Positions 1-7,148 of a stretch of 64,000 bases of DNA are shown in pieces; position 1 is the first letter of the stretch; every line of letters begins with the position of its first letter. Below the pieces are notes generated by a model, which was not told the origin of the DNA, did not search any database, and worked only from the letters and a program-made list of their open reading frames with translations. The stretch covers positions 452,837-516,836 of the forward strand of contig NZ_PNXQ01000016.1 in assembly GCF_005217525.1 (NCBI RefSeq), in the 5' to 3' direction. Both the position numbers and the translations under genes were made by a program. The DNA is from Paenibacillus terrae. GTDB lineage: Bacteria > Bacillota > Bacilli > Paenibacillales > Paenibacillaceae.

Positions 1-89
1 GACAGTACGACAATACCCAACACGACTACGAAAAAAACGGGCAGTACCGTACCCAGCCAATCGAACATCCATAATGACTCAAATCCCAT
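1..89 (-). CDS. Start of a small membrane protein (partial)
   Basis: Only the first 29 codons lie in the window; the gene runs off the left edge. The ATG at 89-87 has GAGAGGAG eight bases upstream, which decides the start. The protein begins MGFESLWMFDWLG and then continues into a run of valine, leucine and isoleucine, so an N-terminal membrane segment starts near residue 12. Short single-anchor proteins of the DUF2500 type begin in a similar way, but too little is visible to assign a family. No function is proposed. Confidence 0.45.
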   Translation of the reverse strand, partial: MGFESLWMFDWLGTVLPVFFVVVLGIVVL

Positions 90-277
90 ACACCGCACTC
101 CTCTCCGCCAGGCATTCCACAGGGAACCGGCCGGGCATCCTCACATGACCTAAGCTTTCTGTAATAGTATATGTATGTTCCTGCCCAAATTTGATAGCAA
201 CCCTCAAGAACGCCAAGAGCCTCCGCGGAATGGTCCGGGAGGCTCAACTTATGGCGATATCAGTATGATACATCTGT

Positions 278-460
278 TTATACATGTACAAGCTGGAGAT
301 AACGTTGTGTCTCATTCAAAACTTCATTTTCTTCTGCTTCGGCGTAACGCTCTGCACACTGCTTACAATCCTCTTCAGTCGTGCAGCCGTAGGCATCCTG
401 GCAAGTGTAACAAAACTGAAGGTAGTATTGGGTTAACATTTGATCCTGATTCGCTCTCAT
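278..460 (-). CDS. Small cysteine-rich protein of unknown function, 60 aa
   Basis: I do not recognise this gene. The ATG at 460 is preceded by AGGAG with an eight-base gap; a GTG nine bases further upstream has no such site. The product is soluble and acidic. It has five cysteines between residues 16 and 35, in the order CYTC, C and CKQC (two C-x2-C pairs with one cysteine between them), which suggests a small metal-binding or disulfide knot. The C-terminal half is rich in glutamate. It stands alone, 198 bases downstream of the YCF48-like lipoprotein gene and separated from it by a terminator. Composition, RBS and compact cysteine spacing argue that it is real. Confidence 0.6.
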   Translation of the reverse strand: MRANQDQMLTQYYLQFCYTCQDAYGCTTEEDCKQCAERYAEAEENEVLNETQRYLQLVHV

Positions 461-560
461 GATTATCACTCCTATCGTTGTTTACAGGTTCAGTATAACA
501 GTGGCTCATCCAGTATATTGTGATTTTTTTCACATATTGTCGTATAAAATTTAAAATCTT

Positions 561-639
561 AAAAAATAAAACGCCCTGTGTCTCTTCGCTGTATCTGCAT
601 GGCCTTTTGAGGACGTGCAGATACAGGGAAAAGCACAGG
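561..639 (-). terminator. Rho-independent terminator of the YCF48-like gene
   Basis: A long interrupted stem pairs CTGTATCTGCA (589-599) with TGCAGATACAG (616-626), and outside it CCTGTG (575-580) with CACAGG (634-639). Read on the minus strand it ends in a T-rich tract (A-rich at 561-572). It lies directly downstream of the gene ending at 659. Confidence 0.75.
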
Positions 640-658
640 ACAATCACCCTGGTGAAGG

Positions 659-1909
659 TTATAGGATCCTCCAGTTGGCACCGCCATCCGTCGTTTTCAG
701 CAACAATGATTTCTTATCATCCAGACGTTCCAGAAGCAGCCACCCTACCGTAGAAGAAGCGAAACGGAGCTTGACTGATCGAGGGTAATCCTTAAGCTTC
801 GATGGCAATACTTTGCTGCCAGTAAGGGTTGTCCACGTCTTGCCCCCGTCCATCGTTCGCGTTATTCCCGCTGGGGTTACGATCCACCCTTCCTTATCAT
901 TTAGAAAAGTACGGCCGGGAATAACGGTGTTTCTATTACTGAGCAGCCCCAAAGACACATGGTTCCATTGCATGCCTGCATCAGCAGTAAACAGTCCGCT
1001 ATACTTTGTACCGCTGTCTAAATAACAGAGAAGAGGAATCCAATACGAGGAACTATTTCCTTTAAAAGACTGCGGAGCTTCGGCTTTTGCTTGCGGACAA
1101 CCCTGTATCTTGCTGGCTACCGGGGTCCAAGTCTTCCCTTGATTCGAAGTCTTATAAAGCTTAACACTGCTATCCAGATTAATTGCAACAAAACCCTGCT
1201 TGTTGCCATCAAAGCTCATTCCCGCCATGCTGCCCTGATCGGGCAGGCCCGAGCTTGACTCATTGGATGACAAGCCAGAACTTTGCGCAACTTTCTTCCA
1301 TGTGGCTCCTCCATCAGTGGTATGATACAACAACTTTTGTTGATTCTGCTCATTCAGGTTTGTAGACGCCATAATCCATCCGGTAGACGGATTTACATAT
1401 TGTATCGAGCTCACATGCTCCCCGCTTGGGAGCGCTGAAATATCCCAGCTCTGTCCCCCATCAGCGGTTCTGAGGATGACGGTTGCGGTTTTGTCCAGAT
1501 TTTGACGGACAACCCATCCATGCTGGGAATCGGTAAAGCTAATATCCTTCCCATATTCAAGCTTGTCTTGAAATTGAACGTTTTCGGAAGGAGAAATATT
1601 ATTCCAGGTATATCCACCATCATGCGTATAATAGAGTCGAAGCTCATTACGAGTAACTCCCCAAACGAAACCTTTGGTATCATCAATCAGATGGAAATCA
1701 GCTATTCGTGTCTGAACTACATATTTGGCATTGGGATCGCCCACCTTCGGCGTCATTGGTGGATTTATAGTTATCGTTTGTCCCTGGTCATCCGGTTCCT
1801 CAACCGGAGGTTTGGTTACGGTTTCTGCGGGTTCGGAAGAACAGCTAGCCAGCAGGATACCTGTCAGCAGCAATACTCCCCCCAGGAGCGCACGCCAGCG
1901 CAGTTTCAT
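659..1909 (-). CDS. Lipoprotein with YCF48/BNR-type beta-propeller repeats
   Basis: Secreted lipoprotein of 416 residues. The start at 1909 (MKLRWRALLGG) follows AGGGGGG at good spacing; the longer frame to 1951 has no RBS. A signal peptide ends in a lipobox, LLAS before Cys, near residue 22. The mature part has repeated blocks of the kind TxDGGxTW (for example HDGGYTWNN, TADGGQSWD, TTDGGATWK, TMDGGKTWT, TTDGGANW), the mark of YCF48/Hcf136 and sortilin-like propellers. In plants and cyanobacteria this fold assists photosystem II assembly. In Firmicutes the role of surface-anchored versions is not established, so only a cell-surface propeller scaffold can be stated. The gene is monocistronic, with a terminator on each side. 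Confidence 0.8.
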   Translation of the reverse strand: MKLRWRALLGGVLLLTGILLASCSSEPAETVTKPPVEEPDDQGQTITINPPMTPKVGDPNAKYVVQTRIADFHLIDDTKGFVWGVTRNELRLYYTHDGGYTWNNISPSENVQFQDKLEYGKDISFTDSQHGWVVRQNLDKTATVILRTADGGQSWDISALPSGEHVSSIQYVNPSTGWIMASTNLNEQNQQKLLYHTTDGGATWKKVAQSSGLSSNESSSGLPDQGSMAGMSFDGNKQGFVAINLDSSVKLYKTSNQGKTWTPVASKIQGCPQAKAEAPQSFKGNSSSYWIPLLCYLDSGTKYSGLFTADAGMQWNHVSLGLLSNRNTVIPGRTFLNDKEGWIVTPAGITRTMDGGKTWTTLTGSKVLPSKLKDYPRSVKLRFASSTVGWLLLERLDDKKSLLLKTTDGGANWRIL

Positions 1910-2013
1910 ATAAAGATCCCCCCTCGATGGCATGCGGTAATCCCGTGCCACAAGCTTATCTGAAACAGAATTATACCATAAACGACCTTATGTGACACTT
2001 TTCGCGCACTCAT

Positions 2014-2061
2014 ACAAAAAAACCGGCCACCCTCCACGTAAGTGCAGGATGCCGGCTTTTT
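2014..2061 (-). terminator. Terminator downstream of the amino-acid permease
   Basis: A GCCGGC-containing stem (2051-2056) pairs with the CCGG block at 2023-2028, and the inner bases also pair. On the minus strand it is followed by seven Ts (A tract at 2016-2022). It sits between the permease and the YCF48-like gene. Confidence 0.75.
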
Positions 2062-2075
2062 AGCATTCAGACAAA

Positions 2076-3467
2076 TTAGGATTTACGGTTTAACAAACTT
2101 TTGTGATATCCATAGAAGATATAAATCAGTAGACCCAGCAGAAGCCAAACGATAAATCCAATCCACGTGCTGATATGAAGCTGAAGCATCAAACCGACGC
2201 AAACCAGGGCACTCAAAAGCGGGAGCAACGGGACCCATGGTACGGTAAAGCCTCTTTTCAAATCCGGACGTCTCTTCCGCAGAACGATCACTCCAACCGA
2301 TACGACAGCAAAAGCGAACAGGGTTCCGATACTCGTCAGGTTCGTCAATGCATGTAATGGAAAAAATCCACTAGCCAATGCGATGATGCTTCCGACCAGC
2401 CAAGTGCTTCGGATTGGTGTTTGAGTTTTGGAATTGATTTTAGATAAAAATACCGGTAACAAACCGTCACGCGACATCGAGAAAATTAACCGTGTCTGAC
2501 CATACAATAGTACGAGCAAAACCGTGGTCATCCCGGCAATCGCACCGACAGAAATCAATCCTGCCGCGAAATCCTGATGGATAAAGCGTAAAGCAAACGC
2601 AACAGGATCATTTACCCCTAACTGCGTATAAGGCACCATTCCGGTAAGTACAACCGAAACCGCAATATACAGCACCGTACAAATCGCAAGCGAGGAAATA
2701 ATACCAATTGGCATATTCCGCTGCGGATTACGTACCTCCTCTGCTGCCGTTGAAATGGCATCGAAACCCAAGTAAGCAAAAAATACGATTGCCGCGGCAC
2801 TCAAAACACCGGAAAAACCATAGGGGAGAAACGGTGTCCAGTTAGCAGGCTTAACATAAAAAATTCCGATTCCGATAAACAGCAGCACGACTCCGACTTT
2901 GACACAAACCATAACGAAATTAAATCGGACCGTTTCCTTGGCTCCGAGACTCAGCAGCAGTGTGATCAACATAATAATACACACAGCAGGCAGGTCAATA
3001 ATGGTTCCCTTGGCTGAATCAAAGGCTGCGGTTAAAGCCAGTGGTAAATGTAAATCAAACCCAGCCAGCAAACCTTGAAAATAAGCAGACCAGCCACTGC
3101 TCACTGAGGCGGCCGCCACCCCGTATTCCAGAATTAAGTCCCAACCCAGCACCCAGGCCAGAATTTCCCCAAACACAATATAGCTATACGCATAAGCGCT
3201 GCCAGCAGCGGGAACCGTAGATGAAAGCTCCGCATAGCACAGGGCTGCCAGCACGCAGGCAATTCCTGCAATAACAAAGGAGATCATCAGGCCTGGACCC
3301 GCATTTTCCGCTGCTGCCTTGCCTGTGATCACAAAAATCCCGGTACCGATGATACATCCTACACCCAGCATAGTCAGATCGAAGGCGCCCATCGTTCTCT
3401 TCAAGTGACTCGTCGTTCCATTCTCCTCATGCGGGAGCAACCCTGTCTTTTTTCGAAATAAGTCCAT
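2076..3467 (-). CDS. APC-superfamily amino acid permease
   Basis: Polytopic cytoplasmic-membrane transporter of 463 residues with about 12 hydrophobic segments, the length usual for cationic or branched amino acid permeases (YfnA/CAT type). The family signature near the N-terminus is clear: GVGCIIGTGIFVITG in the first membrane segment, the unwound substrate-binding helix of APC carriers. PAAGSAYAYSY follows in TM3, then the FFAYLGFDAISTAAEE block of TM6. Two ATG codons lie six bases apart; the second (3467) has AGAGG nine bases upstream and is preferred. The gene is single, divergent from ldh. Substrate cannot be read from the sequence; amino acid/proton symport is the family expectation. 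Confidence 0.88.
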   Translation of the reverse strand: MDLFRKKTGLLPHEENGTTSHLKRTMGAFDLTMLGVGCIIGTGIFVITGKAAAENAGPGLMISFVIAGIACVLAALCYAELSSTVPAAGSAYAYSYIVFGEILAWVLGWDLILEYGVAAASVSSGWSAYFQGLLAGFDLHLPLALTAAFDSAKGTIIDLPAVCIIMLITLLLSLGAKETVRFNFVMVCVKVGVVLLFIGIGIFYVKPANWTPFLPYGFSGVLSAAAIVFFAYLGFDAISTAAEEVRNPQRNMPIGIISSLAICTVLYIAVSVVLTGMVPYTQLGVNDPVAFALRFIHQDFAAGLISVGAIAGMTTVLLVLLYGQTRLIFSMSRDGLLPVFLSKINSKTQTPIRSTWLVGSIIALASGFFPLHALTNLTSIGTLFAFAVVSVGVIVLRKRRPDLKRGFTVPWVPLLPLLSALVCVGLMLQLHISTWIGFIVWLLLGLLIYIFYGYHKSLLNRKS

Positions 3468-3594
3468 AATCATAATCCTCTTTCCATAATGTCCTAGCGA
3501 ATATTGCTACTGCAACGCTTTAGTGTGTGTCCCTGTCATCCGATTAATTATTAGCCAGCCCCTGTTTGAAGTCAAGGAGAAATGTCATATTTCT

Positions 3595-3624
3595 TTGCAG
3601 TGGAGGGCACATATACGGTAAACT
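3595..3624 (+). promoter_or_regulatory. Possible sigma-A promoter of ldh
   Basis: TTGCAG and TAAACT are spaced by 18 bases, 71 bases before the chosen ldh start. The boxes match the consensus only partly and no Rex palindrome is seen beside them, so this is tentative. Confidence 0.35.
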
Positions 3625-3695
3625 AGGTTGGAAAGATAAATTTTGTATTATTAAAAATGAAAAGGTATACAACCCGAGAAGGAGATGAGGATTTT

Positions 3696-4625
3696 ATGAG
3701 CTTAAAACCTTACAAACGAAGCAGAGTGGCCATTGTCGGCATGGGAGCGGTCGGTACAACGACCGGTTACACCCTCCTGCTACGCCAACGCATGTCAGAA
3801 CTTGTCTTTATTGACGTTAATGTCAAAAAGGCGCAGGGGGAAATGCTCGATATGAATCATGGGCTTCCCTTTCTCGGCGGTGTCAAAGTGTGGGCGGGTG
3901 ATTATGAAGACTGCCGTGATGCGGATATCATCATTGTTACAGCGGGCGCATCACAAAAACCGGGAGAAACACGCATTGATCTGCTCAAGCGTAATGCCGA
4001 AATTTTTGAAAGCATTATTGATAATATCGTCAAGGTAAACACACACGGCATTTTGCTGATCGCAACCAATCCAGTGGATATTCTCTCCTACATCTCCTGG
4101 AAACGTAGTGGCTGGCCTTCGAGCAGAGTTATCGGTTCGGGTACGCTGCTGGACAGCGCACGCTTCCGTTATTTGATTGGTAAGCAAAAGGGCATTGATC
4201 CTCGCAGCATCCACGCCCATATTATTGGAGAACATGGCGATTCCGAGCTGCCTGTATGGAGCACGGCCAACATCGCAGGAACTCCATTGGAGCTGGGCGA
4301 AGAAACGAAAAATGAGATTTTTGAAAGTACCAAAAATGCAGCCTATGAAATTATAGATGCCAAAGGCGCGACTTCTTACGCCATCGGACTGGCTCTCGAC
4401 CGGATCGTAGCCGCCATTCTGGGGGACGAAGGGTCGGTACTTAATGTGTCCACTTTGCTGGAAGACTATAACGGAGTGTCTGACGTTTATCTAGGTGTTC
4501 CGAGTATCGTAGATCACAACGGTGTACGCGAAATTTTAGATCTTCCACTGAATGACAAGGAACGTCAAGGGCTGCATCAATCTGCGGACAAGCTGAAAGA
4601 TCAAATCAGTAAACTCAACTTGTAG
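3696..4625 (+). CDS. ldh: L-lactate dehydrogenase
   Basis: NAD-dependent L-lactate dehydrogenase of 309 residues that interconverts pyruvate and lactate in the cytoplasm, re-oxidising NADH in fermentation. The Rossmann motif GMGAVG is near residue 15, with an acidic residue in FIDVN binding NAD ribose. The mobile-loop equivalent and the substrate Arg are in QKPGETRIDLL, ATNPVD is present, and the catalytic His lies in IIGEHGDSELPVWS near residue 181. EHGDSE favours LDH/MDH-family lactate enzymes. The upstream in-frame ATG at 3657 lacks a ribosome site; 3696 has AAGGAG and GAGG upstream. Gene is single, facing the DUF3900 gene across a shared terminator. Confidence 0.93.
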   Translation: MSLKPYKRSRVAIVGMGAVGTTTGYTLLLRQRMSELVFIDVNVKKAQGEMLDMNHGLPFLGGVKVWAGDYEDCRDADIIIVTAGASQKPGETRIDLLKRNAEIFESIIDNIVKVNTHGILLIATNPVDILSYISWKRSGWPSSRVIGSGTLLDSARFRYLIGKQKGIDPRSIHAHIIGEHGDSELPVWSTANIAGTPLELGEETKNEIFESTKNAAYEIIDAKGATSYAIGLALDRIVAAILGDEGSVLNVSTLLEDYNGVSDVYLGVPSIVDHNGVREILDLPLNDKERQGLHQSADKLKDQISKLNL

Positions 4626-4648
4626 ATGAACAAACTGAAATTGTAGAC

Positions 4649-4694
4649 AAAAAGGGCCTCCAACAGCGGCGAAAATACCGTTGAGAGGCCCTTT
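4649..4694. terminator. Bidirectional terminator between ldh and the DUF3900 gene
   Basis: The stem pairs AAAGGGCCTC (4651-4660) with GAGGCCCTTT (4684-4693); inner bases CAACAGCGG and CCGTTGAG continue it. There are short T runs on both strands, and the two flanking genes converge on it. Confidence 0.8.
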
Positions 4695-4742
4695 GATTAT
4701 TTCATATAAGGAGTTCAGCTTATCGTAAACAGTTTATTCAGA

Positions 4743-5846
4743 TTACCAAGGCGGTGTATCGCCATCGGCAAACTCATCTTCTTGCTGGCGTTTCTCTTTC
4801 AAGCGCTCAGCCACCGTTTCGAACGATTCCGGTTGAAGCAGCTCAATCGGTGAAAAGCCTTTTTCAAACGTAAATGCGTCGCCTTCAATGATAAGCGCGT
4901 ATCTATCATGCAGCTTCGTAATATGCAGCTTGGCCCCAAAGTCGGACAGCAGTCCACGTACAGCCGTATCATCCAGCTTGAAGCGAACTTCAATTTCCGG
5001 TTTTAGCTCAACAATATGCTGTGCAGCCTCTACGACCTGAAGGGGTTCCCATTTTCCTTGCAAATCCCGTTTTTCACTGGCCGCCCACAGCTCCAGATCA
5101 CGTTCCTCTTGCTGTCTTTCCTCATTGGAAGCATCTGGCCATTTCGTCTCTACATAGTTCTGTACGAAGCCCATGACATGCTCATTAACGATTTCTGGCA
5201 TGGATTGCTCGTAGGTCACAAATTTCAGAAAATCCTCAAAATACCGGGCATGCGAGGACTGGTGAATTTTAAGCTCCCACTCATCGTTCATCCCCTCCTC
5301 CAGCATGTAAGGATACATGATGGATTTCATATTACGGGCTGAAATGGCCATTTCGACCTCACTGACCAGACTGCTTTCGGTAATCCGGGCAATCTTAGGT
5401 TCAAAATCACATTTGAGCACAAAAATAAACGGATCATCGGAGTGTGTATTCAAGGTAGCCTGTACAATGATCAACGCTCCGCCGCGTACCGCGCTCGTAT
5501 CCAGATACATTCGCACCAGATCGTCGCAGGCATTTTTAAAATCCTCCTTATCCTCTGCTGCCCGCAGCCGGGCGAACATATTGAAATTCGGATTACTGCT
5601 CAGTTCATGCTCCGGTTCGACGATAAAGCGGCCAATTTTGGTCGGTGCCTGCTCTGTGCTCGGATTTTTCTCGACCTTCCGCTTGCTAATGCGGGCAAAT
5701 TCCCCATCCAGGAATTTCTTAACATCGCTCTCGTCATAATCATAGTCATCCATCGTAGCGTAATGCTTGTAGGACTTACCGCCCAGTCCTTCTTTTCCAT
5801 CCACCTGAATTACAAAAAAAGATAAAAAGTCCACTTGAAAGTTCAT
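4743..5846 (-). CDS. DUF3900 domain protein
   Basis: Soluble protein of 367 residues that resembles the DUF3900 family of Bacillus and Paenibacillus along its whole length, starting with the typical NFQVDFLSFFVIQV. Other conserved stretches are KFLDGEFARISKRKVEK, DTSAVRGGALIIVQA and HQSSHARYFEDFLKFV. The family has no assigned function. There is no signal peptide or membrane segment. The start at 5846 gives the family N-terminus with a weak GGAG upstream. It is monocistronic, and the island of dif-like sites starts about 100 bases upstream. Confidence 0.8.
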   Translation of the reverse strand: MNFQVDFLSFFVIQVDGKEGLGGKSYKHYATMDDYDYDESDVKKFLDGEFARISKRKVEKNPSTEQAPTKIGRFIVEPEHELSSNPNFNMFARLRAAEDKEDFKNACDDLVRMYLDTSAVRGGALIIVQATLNTHSDDPFIFVLKCDFEPKIARITESSLVSEVEMAISARNMKSIMYPYMLEEGMNDEWELKIHQSSHARYFEDFLKFVTYEQSMPEIVNEHVMGFVQNYVETKWPDASNEERQQEERDLELWAASEKRDLQGKWEPLQVVEAAQHIVELKPEIEVRFKLDDTAVRGLLSDFGAKLHITKLHDRYALIIEGDAFTFEKGFSPIELLQPESFETVAERLKEKRQQEDEFADGDTPPW

Positions 5847-5893
5847 TTTCGTTCCATACGCTCCTTTTCAGGCATGTACGCGTAATTATATCA

Positions 5894-6511
5894 CTATGGA
5901 TTTAAAACGTACATCGGATACAAATCCTCATTATTAAGAAATACATTTAAGTTAACATAATAATTATTATGTAAATTCATTTGTAGAATAGATTTAATTT
6001 TCTGTATCGTGTTCTCTCCTTGATCAAAAAAACATTTGACTAAATTGCGAACTGTTTCGAGGCGATGAGCAATAGCAATAACGGTTCGGCCTTGTACAAG
6101 GGGATCAATCACTTGCTGAATTTCCTTTTCATTTTCAGGATCAAGCGAAGAGGTGGCCTCATCCAGCAACACGATCGGCGAATCATTGAGAATGGCCCGT
6201 GCGATGGAAATCCGTTGCTTTTCGCCACCCGACAATGTACTGCCGCCCTCAACTAGCCAGATGTCATACCCGTTTGGCAGCTTGAAAATAAAATCGTGAC
6301 AGCAAGCTTGACGGCCGGCTGCTTCGATCTGTGCCTGCGTCGCATCACTTTTACCGAATCGAATGTTATTCCCAATGGTATCCTGAAACAGATTCACGTC
6401 CTGAAACAAAATAGATACCTTACGTAACAGCGCCTCGGGGTCCATCTGCCTCATATCATCGGCGCCCAGCAGTACACTGCCCTGATTCGGGTCATAAAAA
6501 CGTGCGATCAT
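5894..6511 (-). pseudogene. Headless ABC ATPase fragment, siderophore-transporter type
   Basis: This is a remnant of the nucleotide-binding domain of an ABC half-transporter like YbtP/YbtQ or IrtA/IrtB. The frame opens inside the domain at IARFYDP. The whole membrane domain and the Walker A motif are missing, while the Q-loop (ILFQDVNLF), signature (LSGGEKQR), Walker B (IVLLDEATSSLD) and H-loop (IAHRLETV) remain. After HRLETVRN homology stops and the frame runs on through dif-like site A, whose bases encode residues such as NLHNNYYVNL. It cannot hydrolyse ATP or transport. The ATG at 6511 is fortuitous and has no RBS. A Fur box lies immediately upstream. Flanked by sites A and B, it looks like a recombined, decaying cassette. 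Confidence 0.75.
5950..5977. repeat. dif-like site A (28 bp)
   Basis: Left arm AGTTAACATAA, spacer TAATTA, right arm TTATGTAAATT. The arms are near-perfect inverted copies, with the 11-6-11 layout of Xer sites. It lies inside the tail of the ABC fragment. Confidence 0.75.
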
Positions 6512-6515
6512 ACGT

Positions 6516-6534
6516 AATAATGATTATCATTCTT
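6516..6534. promoter_or_regulatory. Fur box beside the ABC fragment
   Basis: The core ATAATGATTATCATT matches 16 of 19 positions of the classical Fur consensus. It ends five bases from the first codon of the headless ATPase, so it has been joined to the fragment and is not in its native position. It probably once controlled an intact iron gene. Confidence 0.75.
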
Positions 6535-6578
6535 ATTTTAAAGACAAAACCTGATTTTGTAGGGCTCGGAACATTTTT

Positions 6579-6606
6579 AGTTAACATAATATTTATTACG
6601 TAGTCT
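6579..6606. repeat. dif-like site B (28 bp)
   Basis: Left arm AGTTAACATAA (same as site A), spacer TATTTA, right arm TTACGTAGTCT, which is a diverged arm. It lies between the Fur box and the promoter of the MutS2-like gene. Confidence 0.65.
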
Positions 6607-6633
6607 ATTTCTTGTTACGATTTGAAGCTAGGC

Positions 6634-6662
6634 TTGACTTCGGTGCTGACTGATAGTATAGT
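6634..6662 (+). promoter_or_regulatory. Strong sigma-A promoter of the attenuator leader
   Basis: TTGACT (6634-6639) and TATAGT (6657-6662) are separated by exactly 17 bases. The predicted start near 6669 gives a leader of about 480 bases before the MutS2-like gene. Confidence 0.8.
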
Positions 6663-6695
6663 GCTGATATATCTGTAATCAAGGGAGAGATTTTG

Positions 6696-6719
6696 ATGTC
6701 GGTGAACGTTCTTAACTAA
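6696..6719 (+). CDS. Leader peptide MSVNVLN of the attenuator
   Basis: Seven-codon open frame, ATG to TAA, with a strong ribosome site AAGGGAGAG six bases upstream. Its last four codons, GTT CTT AAC TAA (6708-6719), are the 5' arm of a 12-bp perfect stem whose partner is 6803-6814. A ribosome paused on this frame would open that stem and change the folding of the downstream terminators. This is the layout of drug-inducible leaders of ribosome-protection and rRNA-methylase genes. The peptide is short, has no signal, and is unlikely to have a function of its own. Translation is inferred from the RBS and stem geometry, not shown. Confidence 0.6.
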   Translation: MSVNVLN

Positions 6720-6814
6720 GCAACTTCATATTCAGGGAAGACCATTCAGGCGCTTGTGCCCTCCGGGGACAGGTTTTTTGATATTGTGTTTTTACCCTGA
6801 CATTAGTTAAGAAC
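6708..6814 (+). promoter_or_regulatory. Leader RNA stem overlapping the leader peptide, with alternative pairing
   Basis: GTTCTTAACTAA (6708-6719) is the exact reverse complement of 6803-6814. Inside it TCAGGG (6732-6737) can pair with CCCTGA (6795-6800). A second TCAGGG at 6836-6841 competes for the same CCCTGA, giving mutually exclusive folds as in transcription attenuators. Confidence 0.6.
6753..6779 (+). terminator. Attenuator terminator 1
   Basis: Stem CTTGT plus CCC against GGG plus ACAGG, with a TCCG tetraloop and one bulged G, followed by six Ts. It lies within the leader, 34 bases after the leader-peptide stop codon. Confidence 0.6.
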
Positions 6815-6864
6815 ATGCAGATATCATAAATCGCCTCAGGGATTATTTTCTTCTAGGCCTTATT

Positions 6865-6891
6865 CCGTGCTGTGTTCAGCGCGGTTTTTTT
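6865..6891 (+). terminator. Attenuator terminator 2
   Basis: CCGTGCTG (6865-6872), loop TGTT, CAGCGCGG (6877-6884), then seven Ts. It has eight pairs, one of them G-U. It lies downstream of the competing TCAGGG element and would block transcription of the MutS2-like gene unless an antiterminator forms. Confidence 0.75.
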
Positions 6892-7047
6892 GTTTTCAGA
6901 TTTTGTGAAATTCCTTTATATCCTTCCTATTCATGGGCTAATTAGCTTACAAATTGGTTTACTCATGGATGATTTGGGGACGCATAAATTGGAGCTGCAA
7001 AAGCTGGAGTATAGGCTTATTTGACGATAAATTCCCTACTTCCTTCA
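6892..7047 (+). other. Leader stretch with a possible gene remnant
   Basis: No gene can be supported here. A short open frame ends at the TGA at 7022-7024 and reads ...MDDLGTHKLELQKLEYRLI. It has no RBS and may be the decayed C-terminus of a former gene behind the leader. The rest shows no motif. Confidence 0.3.
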
Positions 7048-7089
7048 GGGCGGAGAATGAACGATTTGTTCATTCTCCGCCCTTTTTTT
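7048..7089 (+). terminator. Attenuator terminator 3, very strong
   Basis: A perfect 15-bp stem, 7048-7062 with 7068-7082, five-base loop GATTT, then seven Ts. It lies 43 bases before the ribosome site of the MutS2-like gene. No gene on this strand ends just upstream, so it acts as an attenuator or as insulation against readthrough. Confidence 0.85.
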
Positions 7090-7148
7090 ATTTCACAGAG
7101 AAGGCTCTAAACAATCCTAAAATCACACACTAAAGGAGAGATTTATTC

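Noticed and set aside
219..243. GC-rich hairpin GCCTCC/GGAGGC downstream of the cysteine-rich gene
   Set aside because: No T tract follows on the minus strand and the inner pairing is poor, so it was not called a terminator.
1971..1998. Another 11-6-11-like stretch (TTATACCATAA, ACGACC, TTATGTGACAC)
   Set aside because: Only the inner CATAA/TTATG bases are symmetric, the outer arms do not match each other or the other sites, and the spacer is GC-rich. It is probably chance upstream of the YCF48-like gene.
6965..7024. Twenty-codon frame MDDLGTHKLELQKLEYRLI in the attenuator region
   Set aside because: No RBS, and it ends just before terminator 3; kept only as a possible remnant, not as a gene.
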